Positions 12,468 through 26,251 of a stretch of 64,000 nt of DNA are shown here, piece by piece. A program made the translations under genes and the position numbers. The stretch is from Ciona savignyi (Eukaryota; Chordata; Ascidiacea; Phlebobranchia; Cionidae), in contig CH003429.1 in assembly GCA_000149265.1 (NCBI GenBank), forward strand, positions 65,582-129,581, written 5' to 3'. The notes beneath the pieces are model-generated. The model had not been told where the DNA came from, searched no databases, and was given only the letters and a program-made list of their open reading frames with translations. Every line of letters starts with the position of its first letter. Positions within the stretch are counted from its first letter, which is position 1.

Positions 12468-14513
12468 TCTGAGTGGTTTCGTGCTATGTCCGTGATTTGA
12501 CACTTTAATTAACGCCATTATAAATTTATTATCAATAAAAAACAACGCTTTAATACTAGTTTTCTGTGTTTTTAAGGGATTCATACAGTTCCCGAGTTTT
12601 TTAAACACGTTTCGTCATCTTGATTATGATAAAATACATTTCATCTGTTGTCGAACATTTTTTACAATATAAAAAATTGTTTTCTTGTAAATTTACTGTG
12701 TTTCTTTTAATTTTAACCCTTTAGAAACGAGATTGTTTTTGCGCAATTTGCGCGTTTTGACCGAGTCCGCTTTGTAGTGCTCTAGCGCCTCTCGTGTTAT
12801 AGTTAGAGCAAAATGTTCAACACTAGAGTTGTTCGAAATAAAATTTCCAAAATTTCTAAAAATTTTATTTTTTGATGACGTCACTATCCGGCCATTCACG
12901 TCATATTCTTTCTTATACAATGTCATAGTTTTTGATCTTTTGACAATACAGCCTAACTTAGTTTTACAAAGTTACTCAGAAACACATTTCCTACAATTTT
13001 ATTATAATTTTGATTTGATGACGTCATCAAAATAATATTACGTCACTAATTTCATGTTATAGGTCTACCTATGCCAAAGTTTTTTTTGTTTTTTTTTTAT
13101 AAAAAATGTTACATTATGAATTTAGATTACTATCAAGTCCACATTGAGTTTTCTTACTACTTTTCTTTGAAATAAACTATAAATGAAGTGTTTGAACCAA
13201 ATTGCAGACTATAACCGTAAAGATACTCAAAACCACCCCAAAAATGTAAAAAAACAGGTAAGATCACATACTGGGACATCCCAAGAAGCGAAACTGATTC
13301 TACTGTCATAGAGACATTAAATGAAAAGAACATTTTGAGCATAGTATTGAAAAAAACGTTTTTTTGCGAGACTTTTTCCCTCAGAATTTGTCCAAAAAAG
13401 TCATAAAATTCAACTAGACTTTACTTAAAAATTTTAAATGCAAATTTATGTTTAATTTTGGTGTTTTCAAAAGATATATCATATAGCTTTTGCGTATTTG
13501 AACTTTATAAGCCAACACCTCTTAAATACTGTCTCGATTAAATACTTATTATATTTCACATGAAGCATAAATGAATCTGATCCCTAGTTTCTGTGAGATT
13601 AAATTTCTGGGCATTTGTCGAACCCGGTTAAAGATTGGTATGTCGCTTACGCATCTATTCTGTTGTTTTTTAGATTATCTTTTTTTTATTTTGGTTTTCA
13701 GCTCTTTCATACGTGTATTAATAGTGTATATATCTTAGGGATTTACAAGGGTAAACTGGGTAATTTTTAATTCTATTTATGTTTTTCTGATCAGTATTTT
13801 AGGCTTAAATAATACTATTTTCGTAGTACTTATAAGTATGCTTACTATAATTATATTTAGGTTCAAAGTTTACATTTGACATATAATTTTAACCATCGTA
13901 TACTGAAACACCAAGACTAAACCAGCAAATGGGACAGTTTGCTGGGAAAAGACAAAGCATGTGGTCAGACTGTTAAAGGGCAATCATATTACTGATAACA
14001 AACTTTTTACAGCACTAACGCTTTTACTAAAAATTCGGGCAAGAAAATAGGTGAACAATCTTAAAAGCTCATACATGTATTACGACCATGATTATACTTT
14101 ATCTTATGTCAAAAGAAATGCAATAAATTCGTAAAAAAACAACTTTATTGACACTGAACATTTTTTTAATGTTGCAAAATAAATCTTGTTCCGTTTTACC
14201 ATTTAGTTGTTTAATCATTATATTGACAAAGTAGAGTTGTCGTGTTAGCGCATGAGATGAAAAACGTTTTAAAAAAAGTGACGCACATACAAACGTAATG
14301 TCAAATAAAAGTTCGACAAAGTCTGAATTTATGACAGAGCAAATCTTAAAAGGTCGACACCTGGACAACTCCCTTGAAACACTTAGTGGACCAGAAAATG
14401 TAAATGAAACGTTTTTGTTCAGTAATAAAACTTACAGCAACAATAGCTTTAGTTAAAAACTACAAGTAGCACAAGTAAAGTCCAAAAAGTTACATAGAAG
14501 AAAACCAGTCAGA
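12468..14513. other. Spacer between convergent transporter genes
   Basis: About 2 kb of AT-rich DNA between the two stop codons. The flanks just after the stop codons are weakly alike and then diverge. I see no gene, structural RNA or clear mobile element. Confidence 0.5.
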
Positions 14514-17415
14514 CTACACGGCCGTTTTAAGTTCGAATGAAGGGTTATTGATTCCCGATCCAGTGGACTCCTTTCGTTTCACACCACTCGCACGTCGCGC
14601 GAAATCTGTTTGAATCTCTTCCACACTCCGGTTGTGTGCGTCCGGCACGGCGAAGTGGATGTAGAGAATCTAAAATTGGACTTGTGAATAAAAATATGAT
14701 AAATAACATTGTTTGTAGGTGGGTTAGCGAGAGTTGGTTGGTCTAAAATGATGTCTTAGTTGACAAATTTCAAACGATTTAATGGACTTCATGCAGTGGC
14801 GCGATCAGAGTGTAACTTTGACAACTAATGTCACAACTGCTAATACGATTTAACATACTATGAAATATTTAGGAAATTATATTATTTGCAGATTTAATAA
14901 TAAAAACTTTTTTTTTACTTTTACATTCCGGTCAAGTATTATATTACAGCGTGGACCATTCATATTTACCTCCAACAGAGATACGAAAGCAAATGGAATG
15001 AATGAGTAGCTTCCCATTGCTTCCAACATGTACGGAAATACCAGTGCGATAAGTGTTGAAACTATCCAGAAGATGACTCCGCTTATCCATAACACCGACG
15101 GTCTTGAGACTTGGGTTGTCAGTTCAGACGTGAGGGAGAAAAAGGCTTGTGAAGGTCCCAATCCAATTCCGACGAAGAAAATGAAAACGAAGGCAATGCT
15201 GATGTAAGATGTCACCACGTTATCAATGGCGCTGGTTATCGTAAGAAGAATAAGAGCAAACACAGCAATGCTTATTCCTCCTATGAGTATCTTCCTGGTT
15301 CCAATCCGACTGGTAACGGGAAATCCGAGCAATGAAGCAAGAATGACTGCAGCGAACACACCTGGAAAACATATTTTAACAGGTCAACGTGGCAACAACC
15401 CGCAATTGTAAACATTTTTTTGAACCATTAATTCGAACACTATTTATTGACAGAGCCAAAAATAAACAAGTTCTCACGTAACTCAATTTGGCTGGCTATA
15501 TGTTAACATTTTGACGTTTGTAGATTTGTTTATTCGGATAAAACAGCGTTGTTAATAACACTGAAATGTTATTGTGTTAAGTGATATCATTTAAACTTGT
15601 AAAAAGGTTATACCCATCGTTGCGAACGGAATGTTTTCATTTGAGATACCAGCCAATTCAAATATACTGTCCGTGTACATGATGATGCCGTCCACTCCAC
15701 TCATGGGAAAGGTCAGCATCACGATTACAGCAGCGAGAAGTTGTATGCGATAGTGGGGGTCTCTTATAACATCCAATAACCCGACTTTTTCTAATTTGAT
15801 ATCGCCCTCTATCTCTTTCTTTAATGTAGCCAGTTCCTTCTTGGTCTTCTCTAAGCTGGCACATCTTAACTTTTGTAAAACATTTAAAGCCTCTGAAGAA
15901 CGATCTTCAGATTTACGGTATCTTAGAATGTACACTGGCGTGTTTGGTAGGAATGGGTAAGAAATGACGTAGAGAACAGAAAAAATCCCAGGAGATGCCA
16001 ATAAATATGGCCAGGTGTATACGCCGCCAAGCACCTTTGGGTGGCCAATACAATTGGCAATCAGGATACCACTAAATATTAATAACACTGACGGAGCTTG
16101 GTATAAGGGCAGTGATTTTCTATTACAAATCTCGGCAACGTAGATAGGAACACAAGTGTATGCAACGCCTCGTGATATTCCGTTAAGCAATCGACCAACT
16201 ATAAGAACTTCATATGAACCAGTAGCCTTTGAAACAGGACCCATCAGTATCGTTGATAGAAGCACAAGCAGGTGAACACACAGAATGTTGAACTTCCGAC
16301 TATATGAACAAAATAAATTCATTATATATCTACCATAAAGTGTATGTGATATTTGCAGATATTTTTTTTGTTGCGCCTAATTTAGTTTGTCACATTCTCA
16401 GCGATGGAGATAAGTTTGTGACCCTTTATTATTCTGAAGACTTTAAAAACGTATTTAAAAAAGATCTAATTTACCACCTGAACATGTCAGTGAAGAATCT
16501 CACACCACTGGCACCTATTATGGCCCCCACTAACACCATGGATTGTGCTAAACTTATAATCAGCAGTTTGGCATCGCTGGGAACTGGTACTGAATATCGC
16601 GTCTGCAAAATATAAAAGTCGATTAAAATATTTTTAACTTGCATTAAAGAGGAAATATTCGACGTGCCGTTTTTAAAATGGGTTAAAAGAGGACCAGGCT
16701 ATTTACCGTTTCCTAATTCCCGCGTGCTAACCGTTTACTTGTGTGAATGAACATGTTCATTTGTATAAAATTTAGTATTTTTTACGTAGCCCATAGTTTT
16801 AAATCCACGATGGGTTCGTAAATAGCCATTTTGTGTGTCGGTATATGTATTTGTGGGGTTTACTATACAACACAACACTAATATTACACTATCTACCTAA
16901 ACAATAGTGTTTTAAAAAAACTTCGATTGAAGTTTCGTTGCTTTATTTCTGTCCCTAGCATTTTATTACAAAAACAACAAAATATCCTTTGATATTATAA
17001 ACCTCGTCAATTTAAAAAAAATATTTTTTTGCTTAACTGTGGTTACATCACAGTTGAAACTGACTAACTCGATTTCACATTTATGTAAGGGCAGTTTGTT
17101 GTTCCAAATAGCCGTAAATCAAAAACTTTTGATGATGATATTAAATATTTTTTTTAGCAATTAGTATTTTTCTTTTACTTTTGGTCAGGACTGGAACATC
17201 CGCTTTGTATGTTTAATTTACAACACACAAGCGTTTATAAACACTTTACAAATAAGATATGGCTTACTTACCAGATAAGTTCCATTTATGAAGTCGACAA
17301 CAGCTGGTGTGCTTGGATTGAGAGCTGCAAGGCTGATCCCAAACCCTGTGTACGTCATAACCTCCGTCCAGATGAGAACAAATGCACAATATTTCGAATT
17401 GAATTTATCAGGCAT
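14514..17415 (-). CDS. SLC2/MFS sugar transporter-like protein, copy B (inverted)
   Basis: Inverted duplicate of the gene at 8243-12467. Exons in transcript order: 17447-17272 (ATG at 17415), 16602-16478, 16299-15614, 15361-14970, 14669-14514. The four downstream exons have exactly the same lengths as in copy A (125, 686, 392, 156), all frames are open, and the same MFS signatures occur. Coding exons are nearly identical to copy A, while introns align only near splice sites and differ in length. Substitutions cluster in the second exon (for example GASGVRFFTDMFR against GAGSVRFFIEKFR in A). The 5' acceptor is shifted by 2 nt relative to copy A, which favours a start at the internal ATG rather than continued coding upstream. 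Confidence 0.84.
16785..16852 (-). mobile_element. SINE family 1 fragment
   Basis: Partial copy: a box B region (cacgatgggttcgtaaatag on plus) and the gtcggtatatgtat linker are recognisable. The box A end is lost. It lies in the first intron of transporter copy B. Confidence 0.5.
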
Positions 17416-17529
17416 AATTTCTCTAGATTTTCGTTTGAATTTTACCACTAACAAAATAAGCTTTGTTCTATATTATCACGGAACCTACAAAAGGTGCGTT
17501 ATGCCTCACAGCAGGTATAGGTAAACTAA

Positions 17530-20500
17530 ATCACCAAATAACAATTAACCTGGTAATGTGCACTGACCATAAAAGGTTATATATCAAGGAACAAAAGAAC
17601 AGTCTCATATAACTTCTAACTCTTTCTAATTAATGCTACACAGGAGGACACCAGAGAGTCTTATACTAATTTAAGATTTTAATCAAAGTTCTTGACGTAT
17701 TTATAGAAGCCATGTATTGCAGTTATCGTCATAACGAACCTCTATAAAAGATTTATTCTACTTTCCAAAAAAGCCTCAATGGCTTTATATCTGCATCAAA
17801 CCCACCACTTCGCTATTAAGACTTAACAAATATTATTTTAGCACTTGTGGACCGAGGGCCTGTACCTATACCTCATATAGCGTATATTAAACATCCATTT
17901 AACCTTGTAGCCGGTGACTCACACAGTCTATTTACTTCTATCTTTGTGTGATCGTAGTCACAATATAAATAAATAAAATATTTTTACTTGTTAAAAGGTA
18001 TACATGATTAACATAAATAATAAGCAGTGCGCCGCCTATCTTTATATAGAAATGGTAAGATTACCTAGCGAAACATAAGGAAGTGACACTTCGGTTTACG
18101 GGAGATATTGAAATGTGTTGTATATATGCTTGTGAAGTTCTTTTCAATTCGGATGGGATGTTCAATTTGTTTTTACTCTTTTTTTTGCTTTTTTTGCGTT
18201 ATTGTCTGCTTCTCGTTGTTGTCAGGCATGCCATGTCGGCAGATTATTGCCATGAAGAGGTTATCCAATTTTTTATTTGGAAAATAATATTACAAAAAAA
18301 CAAGGAAACACTCGGCTATCGGAAAAAATGTAGGAATTTTTTAAACATTTTGGCGTTATCGCATATATTTTCGGATATTTCCATTAGAAAAAAATATTTA
18401 CATAAAATTTATAAAAAAGTAAAAGATAATGAAATGCGGGTCAGATAACACAATTTTAACTTAAACAATTCGGATTTAAGAAATTTCCCAAAATAGAATA
18501 GTCATAAAAAATCATTAACTCATTACTATTCTAAATAAAAGAGCTAAAATATACCAAATTCTAAAATATTTAGATAGAAGATCAAACTAAAAAGATGCAT
18601 ACGTCCCTCAGCTATCTTTAACGGTTTTCCGGAAAATCCCCCAAAAGTCCCCCTCCAATGAAACAAGTGATAAATCTTAAATACGATGTAATGTCCAAAG
18701 AATAATTCCCGACGGACCCAAAATTAATGGCATAACGCCATTTTGCAAGTGTTTGGCGCCAATTTTTCTTTAACAGCTGATATTTTTAAACTGGTAAGTA
18801 TAATTTAATTTAAATTAAATGAAAAATTTTATATTAATACCATGAACTGGAAAATTACAACTGAATCTACATACAACAAGTCACCACGGTAAATCCATTA
18901 AAATAAAATATACATTTAAGTGGATGCAATACACTAAGACCAAATACATAAAAGAGCTAAACAGGTAAAACTTACACAAACCGATAGTGAACTTCAGTGC
19001 GAAAAAAACGTTTTAGATAATTGTGGCATAAATTAGTACACAATTTTAAGATAAACAAATATTCAGACGCCCAATACCCATTAATAAATTTATTTAGAAA
19101 ACATAGATATTAAATTAGGATTGGTAACTCGGGAATTCATTAGTTTCTCCTTGCAGCAAAAAAACGTATACACTTAATTTAAAATTTATACACTTTATTT
19201 TAGATATACCAAGAGGGATCAGTTAACTTATCGACCCGTTTGTTTCATTCCTAAATATATATATATCAAAGTTGGATAATTCGGGAAACAATTAGTTTTT
19301 GCTTGCAGAAACAATCGTTGTATATGCTTTTTTATGAGTTATAACAAGAATGATTAGATAACCAGGAGACCAATCGTTTATGCATGCAGAAACATGCAGC
19401 ATAGCGTCTTAATGGCTAACAAATAAAGTAACCTAAGGAACGAACAAACGGAGTCTACATGCTCCTAGTTATCACGAAAAATCCGTTACAATATAAAAAT
19501 CGTAGGCTATATTATTACATTGTTACCACGTACAATACAACTAAACACTTAAAACCAAAGCAAATCGGTTGTCAATTTCAATGCGAAAAAAAGATTTGGA
19601 TACTCCATTTCCACAAAGCACCTTTTTCTGCGACTCCTAACACCGCATTTAAAACAACGATCAATCTGCATTAACGTCCCATAACAACAGGAAAATGAAC
19701 TAATGCGTTTAAAGTGTTAGCCAACATATATTAGATATGCAGTTGCGAATTTTGGGCAAAATACGCTTAGGAAACTCCCGCCACGCCCGAGAATATAAGC
19801 ACGATGACCGTTTCCCGCAATTTGGGCATTTAGTGGATGATAGTTTATGTTTTTCTATATCTTAAAACTGGAAAGAGTAGTTCACTTTAAATTTTAAATA
19901 AAGTGGGAAAGTTTAAATCTGAAAATATATTAATTAAAACTTTCCAGTTTGTTTTGCGTAAATTTCACTAAAGAGTTTTATAATATTAAATGCCAAGGCA
20001 ATATTTTGGCATGTCCGTTCGTTTTTACCCAATTGGGAAACACAATTTTCGTGCCAATGACTTTGCGACCGGACATTCTCATCATCGGGGTAAAAAAAAT
20101 CGCAGTGATATTAAAATGTGTTTCGTTCGGATTCAAAATAAACATGTTTAGATATCTATCTTTTTAAACGCATATTTTCACAGCATTGAATATTTTGTAT
20201 GCTGCGATTAAGGTGTCAAGAAATGGAGATTTGCATTTTTATTGTAAACTTATTTGCATAAAAAAAACGGAAAGAGTCAAACCCCTGCACAAAGCATGAC
20301 GGTTTAGTCTGCAGGCGTCCCTCTGGACCTAAACATTCATGATAATAATGTAATTAAGATAAAACAGATTTACAAACCTTGTTCAGTCGCTGTTTATTGA
20401 TTAGCGACGATCCAGAAAAGGTTTAGCAACATCTTAAATGTGCATTTTAAGTACCAAATAATAACCTTATGAGCAGTGCACATTTTTACCCCCGATAATA

Positions 20501-21458
20501 AAGAACTTGCCTAAGCAATTCTTGAGAACACCTCGCGTCCAAAGTCGAGCCGTTGAGACAACAATAAGCCAACACTGTGCTTTTATTTCAATTTAACAAA
20601 TTTTCAATTAACCCATTGCATACTAATGTCCGGCTCTTAAAGGGGAACTGAAGTCGATTCTAGGAATATCTTAATAAATAGAAAAAAATACGCTGATTTT
20701 AAAAATCAAATCAGTTTCTTCCTATGTGTTTTGTAAAAAAGTTATGAGCAGATATGCATTTCATTTTATGTTAGGGGATTTCCCGTATTACGCGATTGAC
20801 GTTGTTGAGATTTCGTGCCTATATGCGTTGTATACAATCATGTGCCAGTTTAGAGGTGAATTAGTAACAGAAGCGCCTGCAGGAGCGTTGTATTTTCGAT
20901 TTCTTATGGAGACTTAGTATAACACTTGTCATATAGTCTAACTGAACCAATGTACGCGCGTGACAGCTTACCTTAAGCGCGGTCATTCAGGCCTTCACGG
21001 TCCTGGACCTAAGCTGAATGCTGAGGTATACAGGTCTCGTATTTAACTGACTTTAGAATAATAAGTCTTAGAAATTTATATCATAAATCATAAAAGTGAA
21101 GACAAAACAAGAAAACTAAAACAGAATGCATAAAACTGTAACTGCCAGCAATTTATAGAAATAAACCAGCCATCAAGCAAAGGCTAGACTATGCGGATGG
21201 GAACAGCCTAATTCTTTCATGGTTTACCATTGTTGTGTGTATGTGATGCATTTAATATCTGCTGTTAATGTAACTGAGCATTAGCCTACTGGTTAAGAAT
21301 ACCACTTATTGCATAAACCAGTTAATCCACAGTAGCCGACGTGTAGTCCGACAATAAGTACACAGCAAGCACTCAGATACGTAAGTGAACAATATACCAC
21401 TTTTCCAATTCAGTTCTTTTCATTAGATATATGTGTTTCATTATATGCCTAAAGTTAA
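17530..21458. other. Gene-poor stretch
   Basis: AT-rich DNA without a supported gene. An open frame at about 18083-18448 codes for a basic, hydrophobic 121-residue product with no recognisable domain and no splice partner. Confidence 0.45.
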
Positions 21459-21860
21459 GCCACTGAGAAGGAAGGAAGAGTGCTTGGAGCATATTGTTTT
21501 GCTCCGGGATGTACAAATTCATATTACAGCACACGAAATTCCAATCCACCTGTGCACTTCCATCGATTTCCTTACAACGACAAAAAACGGATAAAGCAAT
21601 GAATACAACAATGCAAGCGTTCTAAACTACCTGGAAAAAGAACCGCAGTGTGTAGTGCACATATTTGTGACAAGGATTATCATAGTAAAATTGTATTTGA
21701 CTCCAATGGAGTGGCCAAGATGATAAAAACAAACCGCTTGGTGAAAAATGCAGTTCCAACAATTTTAATTTTTCTGATTATGATTTTAAATAGTGATCAA
21801 CCCAGGACATCAAGCGGAATTTCGTACAGGACAAAACGGTATGAAAAGAAAGTTTGTTAA
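21459..21860 (+). pseudogene. THAP zinc-finger domain fragment with in-frame stop
   Basis: One frame carries the layout of a THAP (C2CH) DNA-binding domain: CFAPGC at 21495, then VHFHRFPYNDKKRIKQ, a TGA at 21600-21602, then CSAHICDKDYH (the C-x2-H pair) and the closing NAVPTI. THAP domains usually have a tryptophan just after the R-x-x-x motif, which is where this TGA falls. No in-frame ATG lies between the upstream stop at 21456 and the domain. THAP domains occur in P-element-type transposases and in host factors; no transposase core is visible here. A decayed copy is the simplest reading; a sequencing error at one base or a spliced first exon are alternatives. Confidence 0.7.
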
Positions 21861-22783
21861 ATGAAAGTATGTGCTATTTACAATTTTTGTCATGTAGCCA
21901 CAATTGTGCCGTTTTTCAAAAATTCAGAATGTTGTAACTTTGCAACCAGAGCTGAATAGAATACTATGTGTTTTAATACATCAATATTGCGGCGATCTTC
22001 CTGTAACTAAAGAAAGTAATGTTTAGGTCTTTGTCTGAGTCTTGTGTCGAATTTATCATAATAAGATTAGTTGCTTATATCAGTCAATGTTGTTTCTCAT
22101 GGCGGTTTAGTGCGTCGCCTTTCAGCCGGATCGCAGTTTCAAAACTGTTTGCTAGCCAGTCGTTTGTTTTCTTGGGCAAGGCGCCTGACAGACATCGCCT
22201 GAACCTTTTTGCTTAAAATCAGTCATAAACATTACACTGAAAAAGGTAGTTACCCCACCATGGGAATAATCTAAAGATTGTCCTTGTGATAAACCCCACG
22301 TTTTCCCATTCACTGGGATTTTTTTATCCTATAGTTATCTTATACTAATTCATGTGGTGGCGGAGAGCTTGGACGATAAAATTATTCCCAATTGTTTGTT
22401 TAACAGTCGTGCCAAGTACAGGAAAGTTTAAAACAATCCGGGATAGAATTTTTTAATACATTTTCAAAACAAGAGTTATCGTTGCATTTATTATCGCAAT
22501 TAAGTGATTTAAGAAGTATTGCGCAATAAATTTTATTGAAATGTCGTGCGCTTTGTTTTATTACCTGAGGTGGTGTCCGGGCAAGACAGTTAGATGACGC
22601 GGTCAGTGATGTAAGATGATTTTATACGAGCAGATCCACCATCGAAAACATTTATTTTGTGTTTATAAGGGCGACCCAGCGCTATCTCAAAGTTTATACG
22701 GTAGTTATTTGGTTTTGTCCGTAACATTCTTCGCTAGGTTGACAAACTAACTCGTATCACGTATAACATAGACACAGAATAAT
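21861..22783. other. Intergenic stretch
   Basis: Contains one SINE-tail fragment (22243-22330) and otherwise no recognisable feature before the CAP gene. Confidence 0.5.
22243..22330 (+). mobile_element. SINE family 2 tail fragment
   Basis: Shares the order taccccaccatggg, ttgtccttgtgataa, ttttcccattcactggga with the tail of the full-length copies; diverged, no tRNA-like head. Confidence 0.55.
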
Positions 22784-25700
22784 ATGGCTAGGTTAGAATG
22801 GTGGTGTTTGGTAGTGTATGCAGGTGTTGTACTCGATTGCGCAAGTGGAAACCTGGTGGATGTGAAAAGTAGGTGACAAATATGCTTGGTGTCCTAAGGA
22901 ATCGTTTTTACGATAAAATGCCAACTGCCAGCTAGACGTATATCTTTTGTAGTAGCCGTAAATGAATCGAACACAAATTTCGCAACCATTAAATACCATT
23001 AGATTGCGAATGAAACTCATCTAACGTCTAACAGAAATACAGTTGTGGATTGGTGGACGCGTCCGACAATACAGACAGCCTAGAAGCGATCTCAAAACCG
23101 GCTCCCCCTCAGTATTGGGTCGTGCTTGCACACTTTTATTTAAGGCTTAAATAACGTCAAATTTAAATAATTTTAATTTAAATTTTTTTTGTTGTAATTT
23201 ATATTTATTAATAATAAGTTTAATGGCCACTTAATTTTTCTTCTTCTTTGCAATGTATCTATTTACTGACGTGTTTTTTAACTACTGTAGTTTTGCCGTT
23301 TTATCCGGTCTCCTTAACTTGAAATAATTGTGCTATTCTTCTTTAATGTAACGAAGTAGTAAAAACTAAACTAAACCAATTAGTTACCACGTTTTCAAGA
23401 CTGGGTCGGATAAAAATAAGAGTTAAAAAATCTTCAATTTACATGACAGAATTTCGTTCTCGACGAAGTCTTGCCGGTCGTTTGGCTCAAAATGGTGACA
23501 TCACATTAACACCAGCCGAAATTAAAAACTTTGTAGACGAGCATAATAAATACCGTCGTATGGACCCGGCATCTAATATGAGGCTCATGTCATGGGATGA
23601 TGCTACGGCCGATGTCGCTAAAGCATATGTCAAGTAAGAAATGTAATATCAATCTAGGTTAAAAAATGAGGGCTGTTGACATCTTGGTGGTTTCTTACCA
23701 TAATTTTAATTTAAAGTATACATTTGATAATTAAGCGTTTTGATTTATTGTTTAGTAACATAAATACTTCATTTTTTTTGATTTATTGTTTAGTAACATA
23801 AATACTTCATTAAACTAAAAAAAAATTCTTAAATAAACGATGCCCTTCTAGTCGCTGTAAATGGGAGCACAGTCCGAGTGCCACGAGAAAGACGTCACAA
23901 TTCAACATTCTTGGCGAGAATCTGGCGATGGCTTTTGGGAATTACCCTATCACACGTGACTTTATCACCACCACTACATTTAACTGGTGGAATGAGGTGA
24001 GTCGAGTGGTCAAAATTAATAAAACAATTATTGTAATTGGTACAATTATCTAGCCATTGGCATGAGGTGTATTAACGAGTGTGGGAATATAATTGTTTAT
24101 CCAATAAACAGGTGGAAGATAGAAACGAGTGATATTACAAGGAATAATGTAAGATTATCTAGTGCCCACCGCCAAGTTGTCAAAACTATTTAAGTGTGTT
24201 AAATATGATTTAAGCCCCAGGGTTCAGACATCACCCGCTAATTATTTTGCACAACGACATATTAGACTAGAGCGTGGCTTATTTTAATGGAAATAAATCT
24301 GCTGACGGATAAAGACTTGTACTCTATCTAAAAAGAAATAAACAACCCACCACTCTATCGCAGATTCACGACTACACCTACAGCACGCAGATATGTAAAC
24401 CAGGCCGCCAGTGTGGACATTACACGCAAGTGGCATGGGCCGACAGTTATAAAGTTGGGTGCGCGGCTGCATATTGTGACCACCAGTACGTTACAATCTC
24501 TATGAGTAATGCCATATCATGGCAGTTGTTATAGAGAGCAGGCTATTAACGCAATGCTTTTTTCAGGACCTTCCGTCATGCAATATACGTGGTGTGTAAT
24601 TACGGCTCGGCTGGAAAGTAAGTATTTGTATCGAATCTAAACATGATATAAAAATAACATTTCTTATCTACAGCTACAGAGGCGTGCACCCGTTCAAGCA
24701 GGGTCAAAGCTGCACAGATTGCACAGATTCAACTGATACTTGCGTGGATGGCTTGTGCGCTAATGCCAACCGTGGTGATGTCATAACAACGTCACCTAGC
24801 ACATTAGCTCCACCCACAACACCACCGATAATGCCACCAATAACATCTCAATCAACACCACCAATAACACAACCAACAACGCAATTAACTACGTCATCAA
24901 CAACGCAATCAACACCACCAACAACACAACCAACAACGCAACGACCTACGTCATCAACAACGTCATCAACAACCACGGCTCCTGCGACAACATCACCGAT
25001 GCCAACAACCACGTCATACTCCTGGACCACTACTGCCCCATACACATGGTGGCCATCTACCACAACTGGACCCCCGTGGACCCCCACACCGTATTACACC
25101 ACCACCACCACTACTGGTAACTTAGGAATATGATTAGATACCTTAGACTAACCTCCTAACTGACTGGTCAATTAAAATCTGTAGATAACTGGACATGACC
25201 ATTAACACCATCCATTAGATACCACGGGGTAAACGACAAGGCTTGCTCAAGTGCACAGTAATATACCTTATGTTGTACGGTCGTGTGGCCAAATGGTTAA
25301 CGCGACCGATACATATACCAACCATATAAAAACGGTCTTGGTGACGAGCCCATTATAAGTTCGAAACTTAGAACGATTAATAAAAATAATATAAAAAACT
25401 ACACCTTATGTCCACAGTCTAGTAGAGCAGTGTGAAGTTACTTGCTCAGATGCGCATATATGTGGGAATCATTGAAGCCAATCAGATCATTAATTACAAT
25501 TACAAAGAACTAAAATACATATGACTGCATACTAACTGTTACTTATATATTCACAGCAAACCCAACTACAACAACATCGTTTATTCCTTTTATGACAAAC
25601 GTGCCTTTCTGGTTCTATCTTCCCAACAACGGTCAACACTTGAGCATACAAGATCTTTTAAATTTACTCAACGGGTCGACTTGGTTAAACCAGCCCATTT

Positions 25701-25837
25701 GGTCGGTGCTACCAAATCAAAACCTGCCAAACTCAGGTGCAATACCCAACTGGCTTATCCGGCTAATCCAGCAGAACCGGGGAAATGGTCCTCGGCGAGG
25801 GAATGGTCCGCGTCAGTGGAATGGATCCAGGGGTTAA
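22784..25837 (+). CDS. Secreted CAP (CRISP/antigen-5/PR-1) protein with Thr-rich linker
   Basis: Seven exons join in phase: 22784-22868, 23450-23633, 23852-23996, 24364-24485, 24567-24617, 24674-25116, 25557-25837, giving 436 residues. The first exon codes for a hydrophobic leader (MARLEWWCLVVYAGVVLDCA) fitting a signal peptide. The CAP domain follows: EHNKYRRM, then HSPSATRKTSQFNILGENLA, then CGHYTQVAWADSYKVGCA (first CRISP signature) and CNYGSAGNYRG (second). A short Cys pair (CTDCTDSTDTC) follows, then about 110 residues almost entirely Thr, Ser and Pro, likely O-glycosylated, and a C-terminal part ending in RGNGPRRGNGPRQWNG repeats. An extracellular role is expected; the molecular activity of CAP proteins varies and cannot be set here. 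The first exon is inferred from phase and leader character. Confidence 0.82.
23740..23813. repeat. Direct tandem duplication, ~35-bp unit
   Basis: The string ttgatttattgtttagtaac followed by ataaatacttcatt occurs twice in a row inside the second intron of the CAP gene. Confidence 0.9.
25275..25372 (+). mobile_element. tRNA-derived SINE, family 1
   Basis: Plus-strand copy: box A-like GTGTGGCCAAATGGTTAACG at the start and box B-like AGTTCGAAAC near the end, followed by an A-rich tail. It sits in the sixth intron of the CAP gene and interrupts a copy of the ~150-bp dispersed repeat found at 30050 and 33280. Confidence 0.75.
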
Positions 25838-26251
25838 TCACATTACAAAACTTATGATATGGCATTATGACATGGCAAAACTTATGATATGATCACTCTC
25901 TGACATATATGTTGTTGTGCAGCACTTTTTGCCTTTTTGCCTTTGCTTCTAACCCATTGACGGACTCTTACGACACTTCGCCATTGCACAAACCCTCGGT
26001 TACTTATATATTTGTGGTGCTATATATATAAATATAAAAGCAGTATTATATCTTTTTTATTTGTAACTAGTCTTATGAACGTAAATACAAGTATAGATGT
26101 GTGAGGAGAGTGTCATTTTGATGCTGCCAAACATTTATAAAAAAAAGTTGGAGTAGCAAAATTGTTTCCACTGGTGCCTCAATCATGTGAGTTTAAGTTT
26201 AAGTACAGAGAACGCAGGTATGGGTAGATAGCGTCAGTTACGCAGAATTTG

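Noticed and set aside
18083..18448. 121-codon open frame
   Set aside because: Hydrophobic and basic by AT-rich chance; no domain, no splice partner, no conserved copy.
24781..24990. Repetitive caacaacac strings as a CRISPR-like or minisatellite array
   Set aside because: They are degenerate Thr/Pro codons in a coding exon; units have no fixed spacer and the organism is an animal.
24848..25087. Antisense valine-rich open frame opposite the CAP gene
   Set aside because: It is the reverse reading of the ACA/ACC-rich Thr codons.
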